A model generated the notes under the pieces. It was not told the origin of the DNA, searched no databases, and saw only the letters and a list, made by a program, of their open reading frames with translations. A stretch of DNA of 17,350 nucleotides from Acidobacteriaceae bacterium (GTDB lineage: Bacteria; Acidobacteriota; Terriglobia; Terriglobales; Acidobacteriaceae). Where the stretch lies: assembly GCA_031296355.1 (NCBI GenBank), contig JARLFX010000266.1, positions 1 to 17,350 of the forward strand, given 5' to 3'. This document shows positions 1 to 6,708 of the stretch, piece by piece. The translations under genes were made by a program, and so were the position numbers. How positions within the stretch are numbered: the first letter of the stretch is position 1; the number at the start of each line of letters is the position of its first letter.

Positions 1-371
1 ATGAGGAAGAGCACGGCGTAGATGGAGATGATGTGGCGGGTGCCGTAGTAGGAGAAGTAGAAGAGCAGCGCGGAGGAGATGGTCTGCAGCGTGTAGCAGG
101 CGAGAATGACGTAGCGGCGGTCGTAGCGGTCTGCGGTGTGGCCAGCGGGAAGGACGAAGAGTAGTCCAGGCAGGAAGAGGGCGAGGCCGGTGTAGCCAAG
201 CATCAGGGGGTTATGCGTGAGTTGGTAGACAAGCCACGCAACCGCGGCCGATTGCGCCTCTGCACCGATGATGCCGATGAGGCGCGCTGCCTGGTAGAGG
301 CGAAAATCGCGTGAACGAAATGCCTGGGCAGCCGATGCGAGCAGAGCGTTTTTAGGGGGAGCATCAGCCAT
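1..371 (-). CDS. MFS transporter, N-terminal part (runs off the window)
   Basis: The reverse-strand frame opens with ATG at 371 and stays open to the window edge, giving about 123 residues. The start reads MADAPPKNALLASAAQAF, followed by RSRDFRLYQAARLIG. Hydrophobic helices follow (AVAWLVYQLTHNPLMLGY, then GLALFLPGLLFVLPAG), and between helices 2 and 3 sits the loop GHTADRYDRRYV, a version of the G-x-x-x-D-R-x-x-R-R signature of the major facilitator superfamily. The 'AFRSRDFRLYQ' opening resembles the EntS-like MFS_3 branch of drug and siderophore exporters. It is an inner-membrane transporter; its substrate cannot be told from this fragment. It points the same way as the TolC-like gene, which ends 184 bases upstream of it, so read-through is possible but unproven. 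Confident on family, not on function. Confidence 0.85.
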   Translation of the reverse strand, partial: MADAPPKNALLASAAQAFRSRDFRLYQAARLIGIIGAEAQSAAVAWLVYQLTHNPLMLGYTGLALFLPGLLFVLPAGHTADRYDRRYVILACYTLQTISSALLFYFSYYGTRHIISIYAVLFL

Positions 372-468
372 TCTTATTAATGCTGCTGGATGTGAGGGGA
401 TTGCGCAAGCTGGTGTAGTGGTTCATGGCTCTTTACTGGTGATGTGAGGGTTGGGGCGCTGCTTAAAA

Positions 469-510
469 GCAGATTCCGCGCGCTGCGCTTCGGAATGACA
501 AACAAATCAT
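469..510. repeat. Dispersed hairpin repeat, copy 1
   Basis: The core contains ATTCCG (473-478) and its exact complement CGGAAT (491-496), separated by a GC-rich loop and followed by GACAAACAAAT. A second, diverged copy lies at 12732-12770, so this is a repeat family and not a one-off. It sits in the spacer between the TolC-like gene and the MFS gene, and could act as a REP-like element or a transcription or RNA-processing signal. I recall similar 'ATTCC...GGAATGAC' intergenic elements as common in Acidobacteriota, but that is memory, not a search. Confidence 0.6.
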
Positions 511-556
511 TTGCTGGAAACGACGAACAAATCATCTTTCGGAATGACAAACAAAT
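497..556. repeat. Short imperfect tandem repeat, period 24-25
   Basis: Three units begin at 497 (GACAAACAAATCAT), 522 (GACGAACAAATCAT) and 546 (GACAAACAAAT). The last touches the stop codon (556-558) of the TolC-like gene. The units look like the 3' tail of the neighbouring hairpin repeat duplicated in tandem. No function is evident. Confidence 0.6.
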
Positions 557-2007
557 TACTGACCGAGGAAGACGTGGTATTGCGACTCGATGATGCCGGT
601 GTTGCGGGCGAGGTTGAGCTTGGCCTGGTTGTACTGGAAGAGGGAGTTCACGAGCTGGGTCTGTGCGCCAGCTAATGCAGCTTCTGCCTGCACGAGCGGA
701 AGATTATCTTCAATGCCGGCGCGGAAGCGGTCATTGCTGTCTGACAATTCCTGGGTGGCGAGATCAACGTTGCTGCGCGCTACTTTGACCAGCTGCTCGG
801 TGGCCTGCACGTCGAGCATGCTGCTGCGCAGTTGCGACTCGATGGTGACTTCGAGGTCGGCGATCTGCGAGCGCAGGCGCGAGAGCTGGGCATCGGCTAC
901 TTCGCGGTCGCCGCGGAACCTGGCTTCGTGGAAGACGGGAATGTTGATGCTGCCCTGCGCGTTGAACACGCCGTGATAGAGGCCGTGGGTTTCGCCGAGC
1001 ACGCCGTAGTAGCCATCCATGGAGATGGTGGGGACGCGCTCGTATTTGGCGGCTTTGCGCAGCATCTCGGCGGTGCGGACCTGGGCCTGCAGGCTGGTGT
1101 AATCCTTGCGATGGATGTAGGCCGTGCGCTTGGCTTCGTCGAGCGGCAGCATGGCGAGATCGGCGAAGGGGGCGGTGTCAACCAGCTCAATGGGCTGGTC
1201 GGCTGCGAGGCCGATCATGCGGTTGAGGGCGATCTTGTCTTTGGCGAAGGTGTTTTCCGCGCTCACCAAGGACTGCTGCTGGCGCTGGTATTGCACGCGG
1301 GCGCGCAACTCATCGAGGTTGGTGGCGACTCCGGCGGAGTGCGCATCTTTTGCCTGGTTGAATGCTGTCTCGTCAGAGCGCAGCAGAGCCTGCTCATTGC
1401 GCAGTTGCGAGGCGGCAGCCAACGTCTGCAGGTAGGCGGAGCTGACCAGCAGCACCACGTTGCCGCGCGTGTTGAGCGTGTCAAGATCGGCCACGCGGGC
1501 GTAGGCCTTGGCGGCGCGGTAGTACTCGATGGCAGGGAGATTGAAGATCGGCTGGGAGAGATTCAGCTGCGCGCCGGTGGTATTCACTTTGACGATGGCG
1601 GGAATCACAGTGCCTGCAGGCAGGTGGAGCACGCTGCCGAGTTGGGTGAGGACAGAGCCTTTGAAGCCCAGGGCCGCGAGGTCGATGGACTGGGTTCCGG
1701 TCTGGGCCTGCACCGTCATATCGGGCATGAGGGCGTTGAAGGCGGAGAGGATCTGGCCGGAGTTGGCGCGCTGGTTCTGCTGCGCCAGCGAGATGGCGAG
1801 ATTGTGGTCGAGGCCGCGGTTTACCGCATTGGTGAGGGAGAGCTGGATGGGTGCGGCGGTGACGGGCGGGGCAGCGACGCTGCCGTAGATGGGATTCTGG
1901 GCAGAGCTGGTTGCGAGGCGGAGATTGCTCTGCGCGCGCAGATTGACCGGGGCGGCCAAGCAAAAGCTCAGCAGCGTGCCTGCCAAAATCCCAGATTTGG
2001 ATGCCAT
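556..2007 (-). CDS. TolC-family outer-membrane efflux protein
   Basis: Encodes 483 residues, the usual length for TolC/OEP proteins, which form trimeric outer-membrane beta-barrels with a long periplasmic alpha-helical tunnel. Starting from ATG at 2007 the protein begins MASKSGILAGTLLSFCLAAP, a plausible Sec signal peptide. The frame is open further upstream to a TTG at 2070, but that stretch is the arm of a strong hairpin and encodes no signal peptide, so I reject the longer start. Family hallmarks are two helical halves with LTNAVNRGLDHNLAISLAQQ near the N-terminus, LNLSQPIFNLPA, and the second-half LVQAEAALAGAQTQLVNSL followed by YNQAKLNLARNTG. It lies 111 bases downstream of the ABC permease, separated by the hairpin at 2045-2070. 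TolC proteins normally serve exporters; here it follows an importer, so its partner is unknown. Confidence 0.88.
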   Translation of the reverse strand: MASKSGILAGTLLSFCLAAPVNLRAQSNLRLATSSAQNPIYGSVAAPPVTAAPIQLSLTNAVNRGLDHNLAISLAQQNQRANSGQILSAFNALMPDMTVQAQTGTQSIDLAALGFKGSVLTQLGSVLHLPAGTVIPAIVKVNTTGAQLNLSQPIFNLPAIEYYRAAKAYARVADLDTLNTRGNVVLLVSSAYLQTLAAASQLRNEQALLRSDETAFNQAKDAHSAGVATNLDELRARVQYQRQQQSLVSAENTFAKDKIALNRMIGLAADQPIELVDTAPFADLAMLPLDEAKRTAYIHRKDYTSLQAQVRTAEMLRKAAKYERVPTISMDGYYGVLGETHGLYHGVFNAQGSINIPVFHEARFRGDREVADAQLSRLRSQIADLEVTIESQLRSSMLDVQATEQLVKVARSNVDLATQELSDSNDRFRAGIEDNLPLVQAEAALAGAQTQLVNSLFQYNQAKLNLARNTGIIESQYHVFLGQ

Positions 2008-2044
2008 GCCGTTCAGAACCAGTCCTCTTCCGTTAAAGAGATGA

Positions 2045-2070
2045 TTGCAGCACCCCTGGGGATGCTGCAA
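2045..2070 (-). terminator. Strong hairpin between ABC permease and TolC-like gene
   Basis: TTGCAGCA-CCCC (2045-2056) pairs with GGGG-A-TGCTGCAA (2058-2070), giving twelve pairs with one bulged base and a tiny loop. On the transcribed minus strand it is followed by a mixed pyrimidine run (TCATCTCTTT), not a clean U-tract. It starts 49 bases after the permease stop codon and ends about 37 bases before the TolC-like ATG. It may be a partial terminator or an RNA-stability element that lowers expression of the last gene. Confidence 0.45.
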
Positions 2071-2118
2071 TTCTCATTGATTCTATTCAGTTTCTCTCTT
2101 TGGAGGGGGTGCGTCCAG

Positions 2119-2880
2119 CTAGGCGGGGAGGCTGAGGCCCCAGCGCTGGGCGACTTTGCGCTCGATGGTGCGGAAAACGAGGGCATCGATGGCCCAGCCG
2201 AGGACGAGGATGACGAGGAGAATGGCGACGACCTGGCTCATATCGTTCAGGTCGCGGCCGGTCATGAGCAACTGGCCCAGGCCGAGGGAGATGATGATCA
2301 TCTCGGCGGAGATGAGCGCGCGCCAAGCGAAGGCCCAACCCTGCTTGAGGCCGGAGATCAGGTGGGGCAGGCTGGCGGGCAGAAGGACGTACCAGAAGAG
2401 CTTGATTCCTTTGGCGCCGAGGTTGCGGCCCGCCATGGGGATGATGCGGGGGATGGCGGCGCGGCTGGACTCCATGCTCATGGTGATGGAGAAGAGCGAG
2501 CCCATGATGATGACGAAGTAGATGGCTTTGTCCGTGAGGCCGAACCAGAGGATGGCGAGAGGGAGCCAGCAGATGCTGGGCAGGGATTGCAGGCTGGTGA
2601 GCAGGCGGCCCAGGGTGTCTTCGAGGAATTTGCTGGTGGAGATGCCGAGGCCGAGGAAGAATCCGAGGACCACGGAGACGAGATAGCCGATGATGACGCG
2701 CTGCATGCTGATGCGGATGCCGATCCAGATGCTGTGGTCTTTGAAGCCATCGTGCAGGGCGGCGTAGACGTCGCCGGGTGCGGGGATGAGGTAGGGCGGC
2801 CAGATGTGGGAGCGTGCGACGCCGTACCAGGCGCCCAGCAGGATGGCGTAGAAGAGGATATTTTTGGCGAGTTTGTTCAT
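2119..2880 (-). CDS. ABC transporter permease, sulfonate/nitrate/taurine type
   Basis: Encodes 253 residues, typical for the SsuC/TauC/NrtB family of inner-membrane permeases that form the dimeric channel of the importer. The N-terminal helix (ILFYAILLGAWYGVA) is followed by the family-typical WPPYLIPAPGDVYAAL, then several membrane spans such as VIIGYLVSVVLGFFLGLGIS and VVAILLVILVLGWAIDAL. The cytoplasmic loop that docks on the ATPase (EAA-like) is visible around residues 148-185, in GAKGIKLFWYVLLPASLPH and GLKQGWAFAWRALISAEM. The ATG overlaps the stop of the ATPase gene in an ATGA (2877-2880), so the two should be translationally coupled. The substrate is not readable from the permease; the neighbouring cys genes suggest sulfate or sulfonates. 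Confidence 0.93.
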   Translation of the reverse strand: MNKLAKNILFYAILLGAWYGVARSHIWPPYLIPAPGDVYAALHDGFKDHSIWIGIRISMQRVIIGYLVSVVLGFFLGLGISTSKFLEDTLGRLLTSLQSLPSICWLPLAILWFGLTDKAIYFVIIMGSLFSITMSMESSRAAIPRIIPMAGRNLGAKGIKLFWYVLLPASLPHLISGLKQGWAFAWRALISAEMIIISLGLGQLLMTGRDLNDMSQVVAILLVILVLGWAIDALVFRTIERKVAQRWGLSLPA

Positions 2881-3734
2881 CGCTTGTACTCCGCCTGCAT
2901 GGACTTGTCGATCTCGCTGCGCATCTCGGCGAGAATGCGGGCGGAGAGCTGGGAGACATTGTTGTCTTCAATGTGGCGAGGGCGGGGCATGTCGATCCTG
3001 AACTCAGCCTTGATGCGGCCGGGGCGATAGGTCATGAGGATGACGCGGTCGCCGAGGCGGACGGATTCGCGGATGTTGTGGGTGACGAAGACGATGGTGC
3101 AGCCGGTTTCAAGCCAGATGCGCTCCAGTTCGTCGTGGAGCATGTCGCGGGTCTGGGCGTCGAGGGCGGCGAAGGGCTCATCCATGAGCAGGATGGAGGG
3201 GTCGGTGGCGAGGGCGCGGGCGATGGCCACGCGCTGGCGCATGCCGCCGGAGAGTTGGTGCACGTAGCTGTCTTCAAACTGTTCGAGCTTGACCAGCTGC
3301 AGGTAGTGCTTCACGCGCTGGCGGCGTTCTGCTTTTTTGACGCCGTTCATCTTCATGCCGAACTCGACGTTCTGGCCGACGGTGAGCCAGGGGAAGAGCC
3401 CGTGTTCCTGGAAGATGAGGATGCGATCGGTGCCGGTGCCGGTGATGGGCTGGTTATTCAACTGCACTTCGCCACGCGAGGGGAAGGAGAGGCCGGCGAT
3501 GAGGGAGAGCAGAGAGGTTTTGCCGCAGCCGGAGGGGCCCACAATGCAGACGAACTCGCCGGGTGCGATCTCGAGATTGATGTTATCGAGCGCAATCAGG
3601 CGAGGGCCCTGGCGCGTGGAGAAGCTCTGCTCCACGCCCACCAGGGCGATGCTGGCACTATGAGAGATGCGGCGTTTTGGTGCGGTAACGATGCGCAGAG
3701 GTTCAGCTGCGCCCGGTTGGGGAAGCGTGCTCAT
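2877..3734 (-). CDS. ABC transporter ATP-binding protein, sulfonate/nitrate/taurine type
   Basis: Encodes 285 residues of the SsuB/TauB/NrtD family, the ATPase that drives import. All motifs are intact: Walker A GPSGCGKT (66-73), Q-loop glutamine (109, in ILIFQEHGLFPW), signature LSGGMRQR (161-168), Walker B ILLMDEP (181-187), D-loop and switch histidine in FVTHN (H219). The FQEHGLFPWLTV segment is characteristic of this subfamily. About 25 residues precede the usual start of the domain, slightly longer than E. coli SsuB or TauB. It overlaps the binding-protein gene by ATGA (3731-3734) upstream and the permease gene by ATGA (2877-2880) downstream, so the three form one coupled unit. Very sure of the role; the substrate is inferred from context. 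Confidence 0.95.
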   Translation of the reverse strand: MSTLPQPGAAEPLRIVTAPKRRISHSASIALVGVEQSFSTRQGPRLIALDNINLEIAPGEFVCIVGPSGCGKTSLLSLIAGLSFPSRGEVQLNNQPITGTGTDRILIFQEHGLFPWLTVGQNVEFGMKMNGVKKAERRQRVKHYLQLVKLEQFEDSYVHQLSGGMRQRVAIARALATDPSILLMDEPFAALDAQTRDMLHDELERIWLETGCTIVFVTHNIRESVRLGDRVILMTYRPGRIKAEFRIDMPRPRHIEDNNVSQLSARILAEMRSEIDKSMQAEYKR

Positions 3735-4750
3735 TTAATAGGATTCTTCTTCTGCTCCACGAGTACCTGGTTCAGGAGCGTGAGGTCGTAAAGATGCGAA
3801 AGGTCGGGCAGTTTACGCAGAAAACCTGCATCGACTGAGTGCTGCGCCGAGGTGTACAACGACGATGCCAGTGGATCGTAGGTCACGGCAAGCCGTGAAT
3901 ACGCTTCATTCAGGATAACCGGAGGAAGGGCTTTTCCGGTGGACTTTTGAATCTGCTGGTTGAGCAGCGTCTTGGCTTCGGCGGGGTGGGCGTTGATCCA
4001 CGTGGTGACTTCGACGTGGGCCTGCAGGAACTTCTTGACGAGGTCAGGGTGCTGTTTCAGAAACTTGGTGCTTACGATGACGTGGGCGGCAACGAACTGC
4101 TTGTTGGGCCAGAGGTCGCGCTCATCGAGGAAGATGCGACCGCCGCCATCGTGGACGAGGCGGGTGGCCCAGGGTTCCGGGGCCCAGGCTGCATCGAGCT
4201 GGCCCTTGAGGAAGAGGGTGAGCTGGTCAGGATTCTCCGTGGGCTGCACGCGGACGTCGCCACCCTTGTCGATGGTCTTGAAGCCGTGGCCGGCGAGCCA
4301 CTCGCGGAGGGCGACATCCTGGGTGTTGCCGAGCTGCGGGGTGGCGATGGTCTTGCCGTGAAAGTCGTTGATGTTGTTAATATTGGCGCCGTTGCGGACG
4401 ACCAGCGATGCCGCGCCGGAGGAGGCTCCGGCGATGACGCGCAGAGCTTCACCGTTGGAGCGGGTGTAGCCGGTGATGGTGGGGCTGGGGCCGATGTACG
4501 CGATATCGAGCGCACCGGCGTAGAGAGCCTCAATCACTGCCGGGCCGGCGTTGAACTGCTTCCAGTCGAGCGTGGCCGCGCCAGCCAGATCCTTCTGAAA
4601 CTGGCCGTTGGCCTGACCGACGAGGGCCTGGGCGTGGGTGATGTTGGGGAAGTAGCCGACGTGGATGACGGTCTGTGCGCTTGCGGCAAAAGGCAGGGCG
4701 AAGAAGATTGCAGCGAAGAGTGCAGCTGCGGTGCGTCTCGATAGTTTCAT
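3731..4750 (-). CDS. ABC transporter periplasmic substrate-binding protein, sulfonate/nitrate (NitT/TauT) family
   Basis: From ATG at 4750 the product is 339 residues with a clear signal peptide (MKLSRRTAAALFAAIFFALP, then FAASA, likely cut before QTV). The frame is open 43 codons further upstream, but only the 4750 start gives a signal peptide, and a purine-rich AGAGAGAGAG lies just before it. The mature part starts VIHVGYFPNITHAQ and contains FNAGPAVIEALYAGALDIAYIG, ATPQLGNTQDVALREWL and LDAAWAPEPWATRL, which are family motifs for SsuA/NrtA-like proteins. It captures the substrate in the periplasm and hands it to the permease. From memory, very similar binding-protein/ABC sets sit next to cysHDN in streptomycetes, where they are linked to sulfur uptake. 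Whether the ligand is sulfate, an alkylsulfonate or a sulfate ester is open. Confidence 0.92.
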   Translation of the reverse strand: MKLSRRTAAALFAAIFFALPFAASAQTVIHVGYFPNITHAQALVGQANGQFQKDLAGAATLDWKQFNAGPAVIEALYAGALDIAYIGPSPTITGYTRSNGEALRVIAGASSGAASLVVRNGANINNINDFHGKTIATPQLGNTQDVALREWLAGHGFKTIDKGGDVRVQPTENPDQLTLFLKGQLDAAWAPEPWATRLVHDGGGRIFLDERDLWPNKQFVAAHVIVSTKFLKQHPDLVKKFLQAHVEVTTWINAHPAEAKTLLNQQIQKSTGKALPPVILNEAYSRLAVTYDPLASSLYTSAQHSVDAGFLRKLPDLSHLYDLTLLNQVLVEQKKNPIK

Positions 4751-4829
4751 AGTCTGTCTCTCTCTCTGATTTGAGCTGTGGCCGTGAGCGGCGGATGCAA
4801 TGATTCTGCCGCCCACGGCGTGAATTTCG

Positions 4830-6509
4830 CTACGGAAGCACATAACGGATATCAAAGTAGTTCTCGAACAGGTGCGCATTCTTCGGTGCGCCGGGTGCGA
4901 CGTACCAGGGAGTGCGGGTGATGTAGGAGAACTGGGTAATCAACTGCACTGCGCCGTAGGAAGGCTTGCGGAAGAGATTGGTGACCGTGGCGAAGGAGCC
5001 TTCCTGGATGAAGCGGTTGTTGGTGTTGGCGCTGCCGGCGAAGCCGTAGCCTACAAGCTTGTTGGTGCTTGGGTCGATGGAGGAGACGCGGGTGAAGTAT
5101 GCGCCGCCATATACGGCGGAGATGAGCGTCTTCTTTGTGGCCTGGTATTCGAAGCCGCCAAGGCCTGCGCCGGCGTGAACCAGCTGTGCGCTGAACGGCG
5201 CCGTCGATGCGGTTGGCGATGTGACGGGACCGTGCTGCGCTACGACGAACTGCGGACCGAGGCTGCCGATGTAGCGTCCACCACCATCGCTCCAGAAGCT
5301 GTCAACGATGAGGTGCAGACCCTTCACGAGTTCCAGGTTCGCGTTCACAGCGGCACCGCCGCCTTCGCGGCGATCCTGCACGGACGGTTTGGTTGACGTC
5401 GGCGTAGTGGCGATGGCGACAGGCGTGAGCAGGCCGGCGGCTTCAACGTGCCAGTTACGCGTGCCGAACTTGTGGTCGTAGGCGAGCTTGGCAACGATGT
5501 CAGGATGCAGGTTGGGCACGGTGTTTGATGCGGAGCTGGAGTTGAGGTCAGTCTGCGAGGTGCTGAAGGCGGCGGGGAAGGTAACGGCTGCGCCGCTGAA
5601 CTGCTGCGGATTCTCTGCCGAAAGGCCAAAGGCGAGGTTGGGGGTGAAGTGATAGACGACGCGGAGCTGCGCCTGGCGTGCGTAGACGATACCGGCGTTG
5701 TATGCGGTATCCAGGTGGACGGTGTTGTAGATCTCCGAGAGGAAGGGCGAGAGGCCGGTGCGGTTGGGCGTGAGCAGCGACCAGCTCTGGCCGCCGAGGA
5801 CGTCCCACTTGCCCGCAGTGAGATTCAGGTAGAAGACGCGGAGGCGGGTAACGTCAGAGTTGGTGCTGACGTAGACGTTGCCGGGAGCGGTGCCGTTGAA
5901 GTCGACTTCGGCGTAGCCGTAGGCCTTGATCTTGCCGATGTTCTCATCGACGCGCAGGGAGAGGCGGGAGTTGGCCGCGGTGAGGCGGTTCTCGCTCAGA
6001 CCGCCCTGGACGGTGTTGTTGAAGGGGATGGTGGCCAGCGCGGTGGTGAAGCCACTGCCGACATCAGTGGTGCGGTAGATGGAGGTGAAGTCAATCCAGC
6101 CGCCGGGGGTGAAGGTGGCGTTGCCGAGCTTGAGGAAGAGCGGGGACTCCTGCTCGTATCCGTAGGGAATGCCGCTGGGGTTGCGGGTTCCGCCCTGCAC
6201 TGAGGCGGGGGCGGGTTGCTGCTGCGAAGAAGAAGAGACAGGAAGAGGAGCGGTGGCGGGAGCGGGCAGAGAGGCGGCAGGAGCTGGTGCAGCTGCCGGG
6301 TGCTGCGTCTGGCGCAGATCGTCAATTTCCTTCTGCTGTTGCTGAATCTGCAGGGATTGCTGCTGGATGAGCTGCTTGAGTTCCTGCAGAGATTGCTGGA
6401 CGCTCTGGGCGCTGTCACTCGTTGCGGGAGCGGCAGGGTTCTGGGCGAAAGCCGGGATGAAACTGGTGGCCAGCAGTGCGGCCGTGGCGAAGCGAAGCTT
6501 ACTGTGCAT
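4830..6509 (-). CDS. Outer-membrane porin with N-terminal coiled coil (DcaP-like)
   Basis: Encodes 559 residues from ATG at 6509, which follows a good ribosome-binding site (TTGAGGAGATTCGTG). An upstream in-frame TTG at 6524 would absorb that site and is rejected. The signal peptide MHSKLRFATAALLATSFIPA ends in FAQ, with cleavage likely around residue 22. Residues about 33-66 are a Gln-rich coiled coil (LQELKQLIQQQSLQIQQQQ), typical of trimeric porins. A Pro/Ala linker (70-105) leads to a long beta-rich barrel with alternating aromatic strands (GGWIDFTSIY, LRVFYLNLTAGKWDVLGGQ, ending ENYFDIRYVLP). This layout fits DcaP-like or related substrate-specific porins. It is the first gene of the uptake operon, 79 bases before the binding-protein gene, and probably admits the same sulfur compound through the outer membrane. 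The exact porin subfamily is uncertain. Confidence 0.82.
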   Translation of the reverse strand: MHSKLRFATAALLATSFIPAFAQNPAAPATSDSAQSVQQSLQELKQLIQQQSLQIQQQQKEIDDLRQTQHPAAAPAPAASLPAPATAPLPVSSSSQQQPAPASVQGGTRNPSGIPYGYEQESPLFLKLGNATFTPGGWIDFTSIYRTTDVGSGFTTALATIPFNNTVQGGLSENRLTAANSRLSLRVDENIGKIKAYGYAEVDFNGTAPGNVYVSTNSDVTRLRVFYLNLTAGKWDVLGGQSWSLLTPNRTGLSPFLSEIYNTVHLDTAYNAGIVYARQAQLRVVYHFTPNLAFGLSAENPQQFSGAAVTFPAAFSTSQTDLNSSSASNTVPNLHPDIVAKLAYDHKFGTRNWHVEAAGLLTPVAIATTPTSTKPSVQDRREGGGAAVNANLELVKGLHLIVDSFWSDGGGRYIGSLGPQFVVAQHGPVTSPTASTAPFSAQLVHAGAGLGGFEYQATKKTLISAVYGGAYFTRVSSIDPSTNKLVGYGFAGSANTNNRFIQEGSFATVTNLFRKPSYGAVQLITQFSYITRTPWYVAPGAPKNAHLFENYFDIRYVLP

Positions 6510-6514
6510 CACGA

Positions 6515-6600
6515 ATCTCCTCAATGTGTTGGCCCGTCTCCGCGCCGGTTGTGTCTGGCGGAGATCAGGCGGGTTGCCGGTGGTGGTTAGGCGCGAGCTA
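6515..6600 (-). promoter_or_regulatory. Candidate attenuator / ribosome-binding-site switch upstream of the porin
   Basis: On the minus strand, right after the stop of the cysteine-rich leader ORF, three segments can pair in competing ways. Stem A: CTCGCGCC (6597-6590) with GGCGCG-GAG (6546-6538), one bulge. Stem B: TCTCCGC (6564-6558) with GCGGAGA (6543-6537). Stem C: ATCTCC (6565-6560) with GGAGAT (6520-6515), the porin ribosome-binding site. Stem B leaves that site free. Stem A takes away stem B's partner and would let stem C hide it. The pairings are exact as read; their use as a switch is inference. Confidence 0.45.
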
Positions 6601-6708
6601 ACGGCGACAACAACAACGACAACAACATGCGGAGTCGTGCGGGGAGGGGTTCGCGTCTGCCTGGGGTGGCAGATAGAAGTAGAACAGGTTGGATGTGTGT
6701 GCGATCAA
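6598..6708 (-). CDS. Putative cysteine-rich leader peptide (CCCRCCCRR-stop)
   Basis: A 36-residue frame starts at TTG (6706-6708), preceded by GAGAG at a spacing of seven bases, and stops at TAG (6598-6600). It ends CCCRCCCRR, so six of the last nine codons are cysteine (TGT at 6607-6615 and 6619-6627). It lies 88 bases upstream of the porin ATG, on the same strand, and is followed by competing RNA stems. Cysteine-rich leader peptides that sense cysteine supply by ribosome stalling are known upstream of sulfur genes in mycobacteria; the position and composition match that logic. Cautions: the start codon is weak, the run is also a TGT trinucleotide repeat, and another frame from an ATG at 6627-6629 would give a 13-residue Leu/Ser peptide instead. 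Conservation has not been tested. Confidence 0.5.
   Translation of the reverse strand: MIAHTSNLFYFYLPPQADANPSPHDSACCCRCCCRR

Noticed and set aside
2008..2070. N-terminal extension of the TolC-like protein from TTG at 2070
   Set aside because: The added codons are formed by a strong hairpin, lack a ribosome-binding site, and displace the signal peptide from the N-terminus.
832..3030. Very long plus-strand open frame (over 700 codons) opposite the TolC, permease and ATPase genes
   Set aside because: It is antisense to three well-recognised genes, is Gly/Asp/Glu/Ala-rich and low in complexity, and has no recognisable domain. Such frames are common opposite GC-rich genes.
4751..4879. 43-codon N-terminal extension of the binding protein
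   Set aside because: It overlaps the porin's 3' end and precedes a clean signal peptide beginning at ATG 4750.
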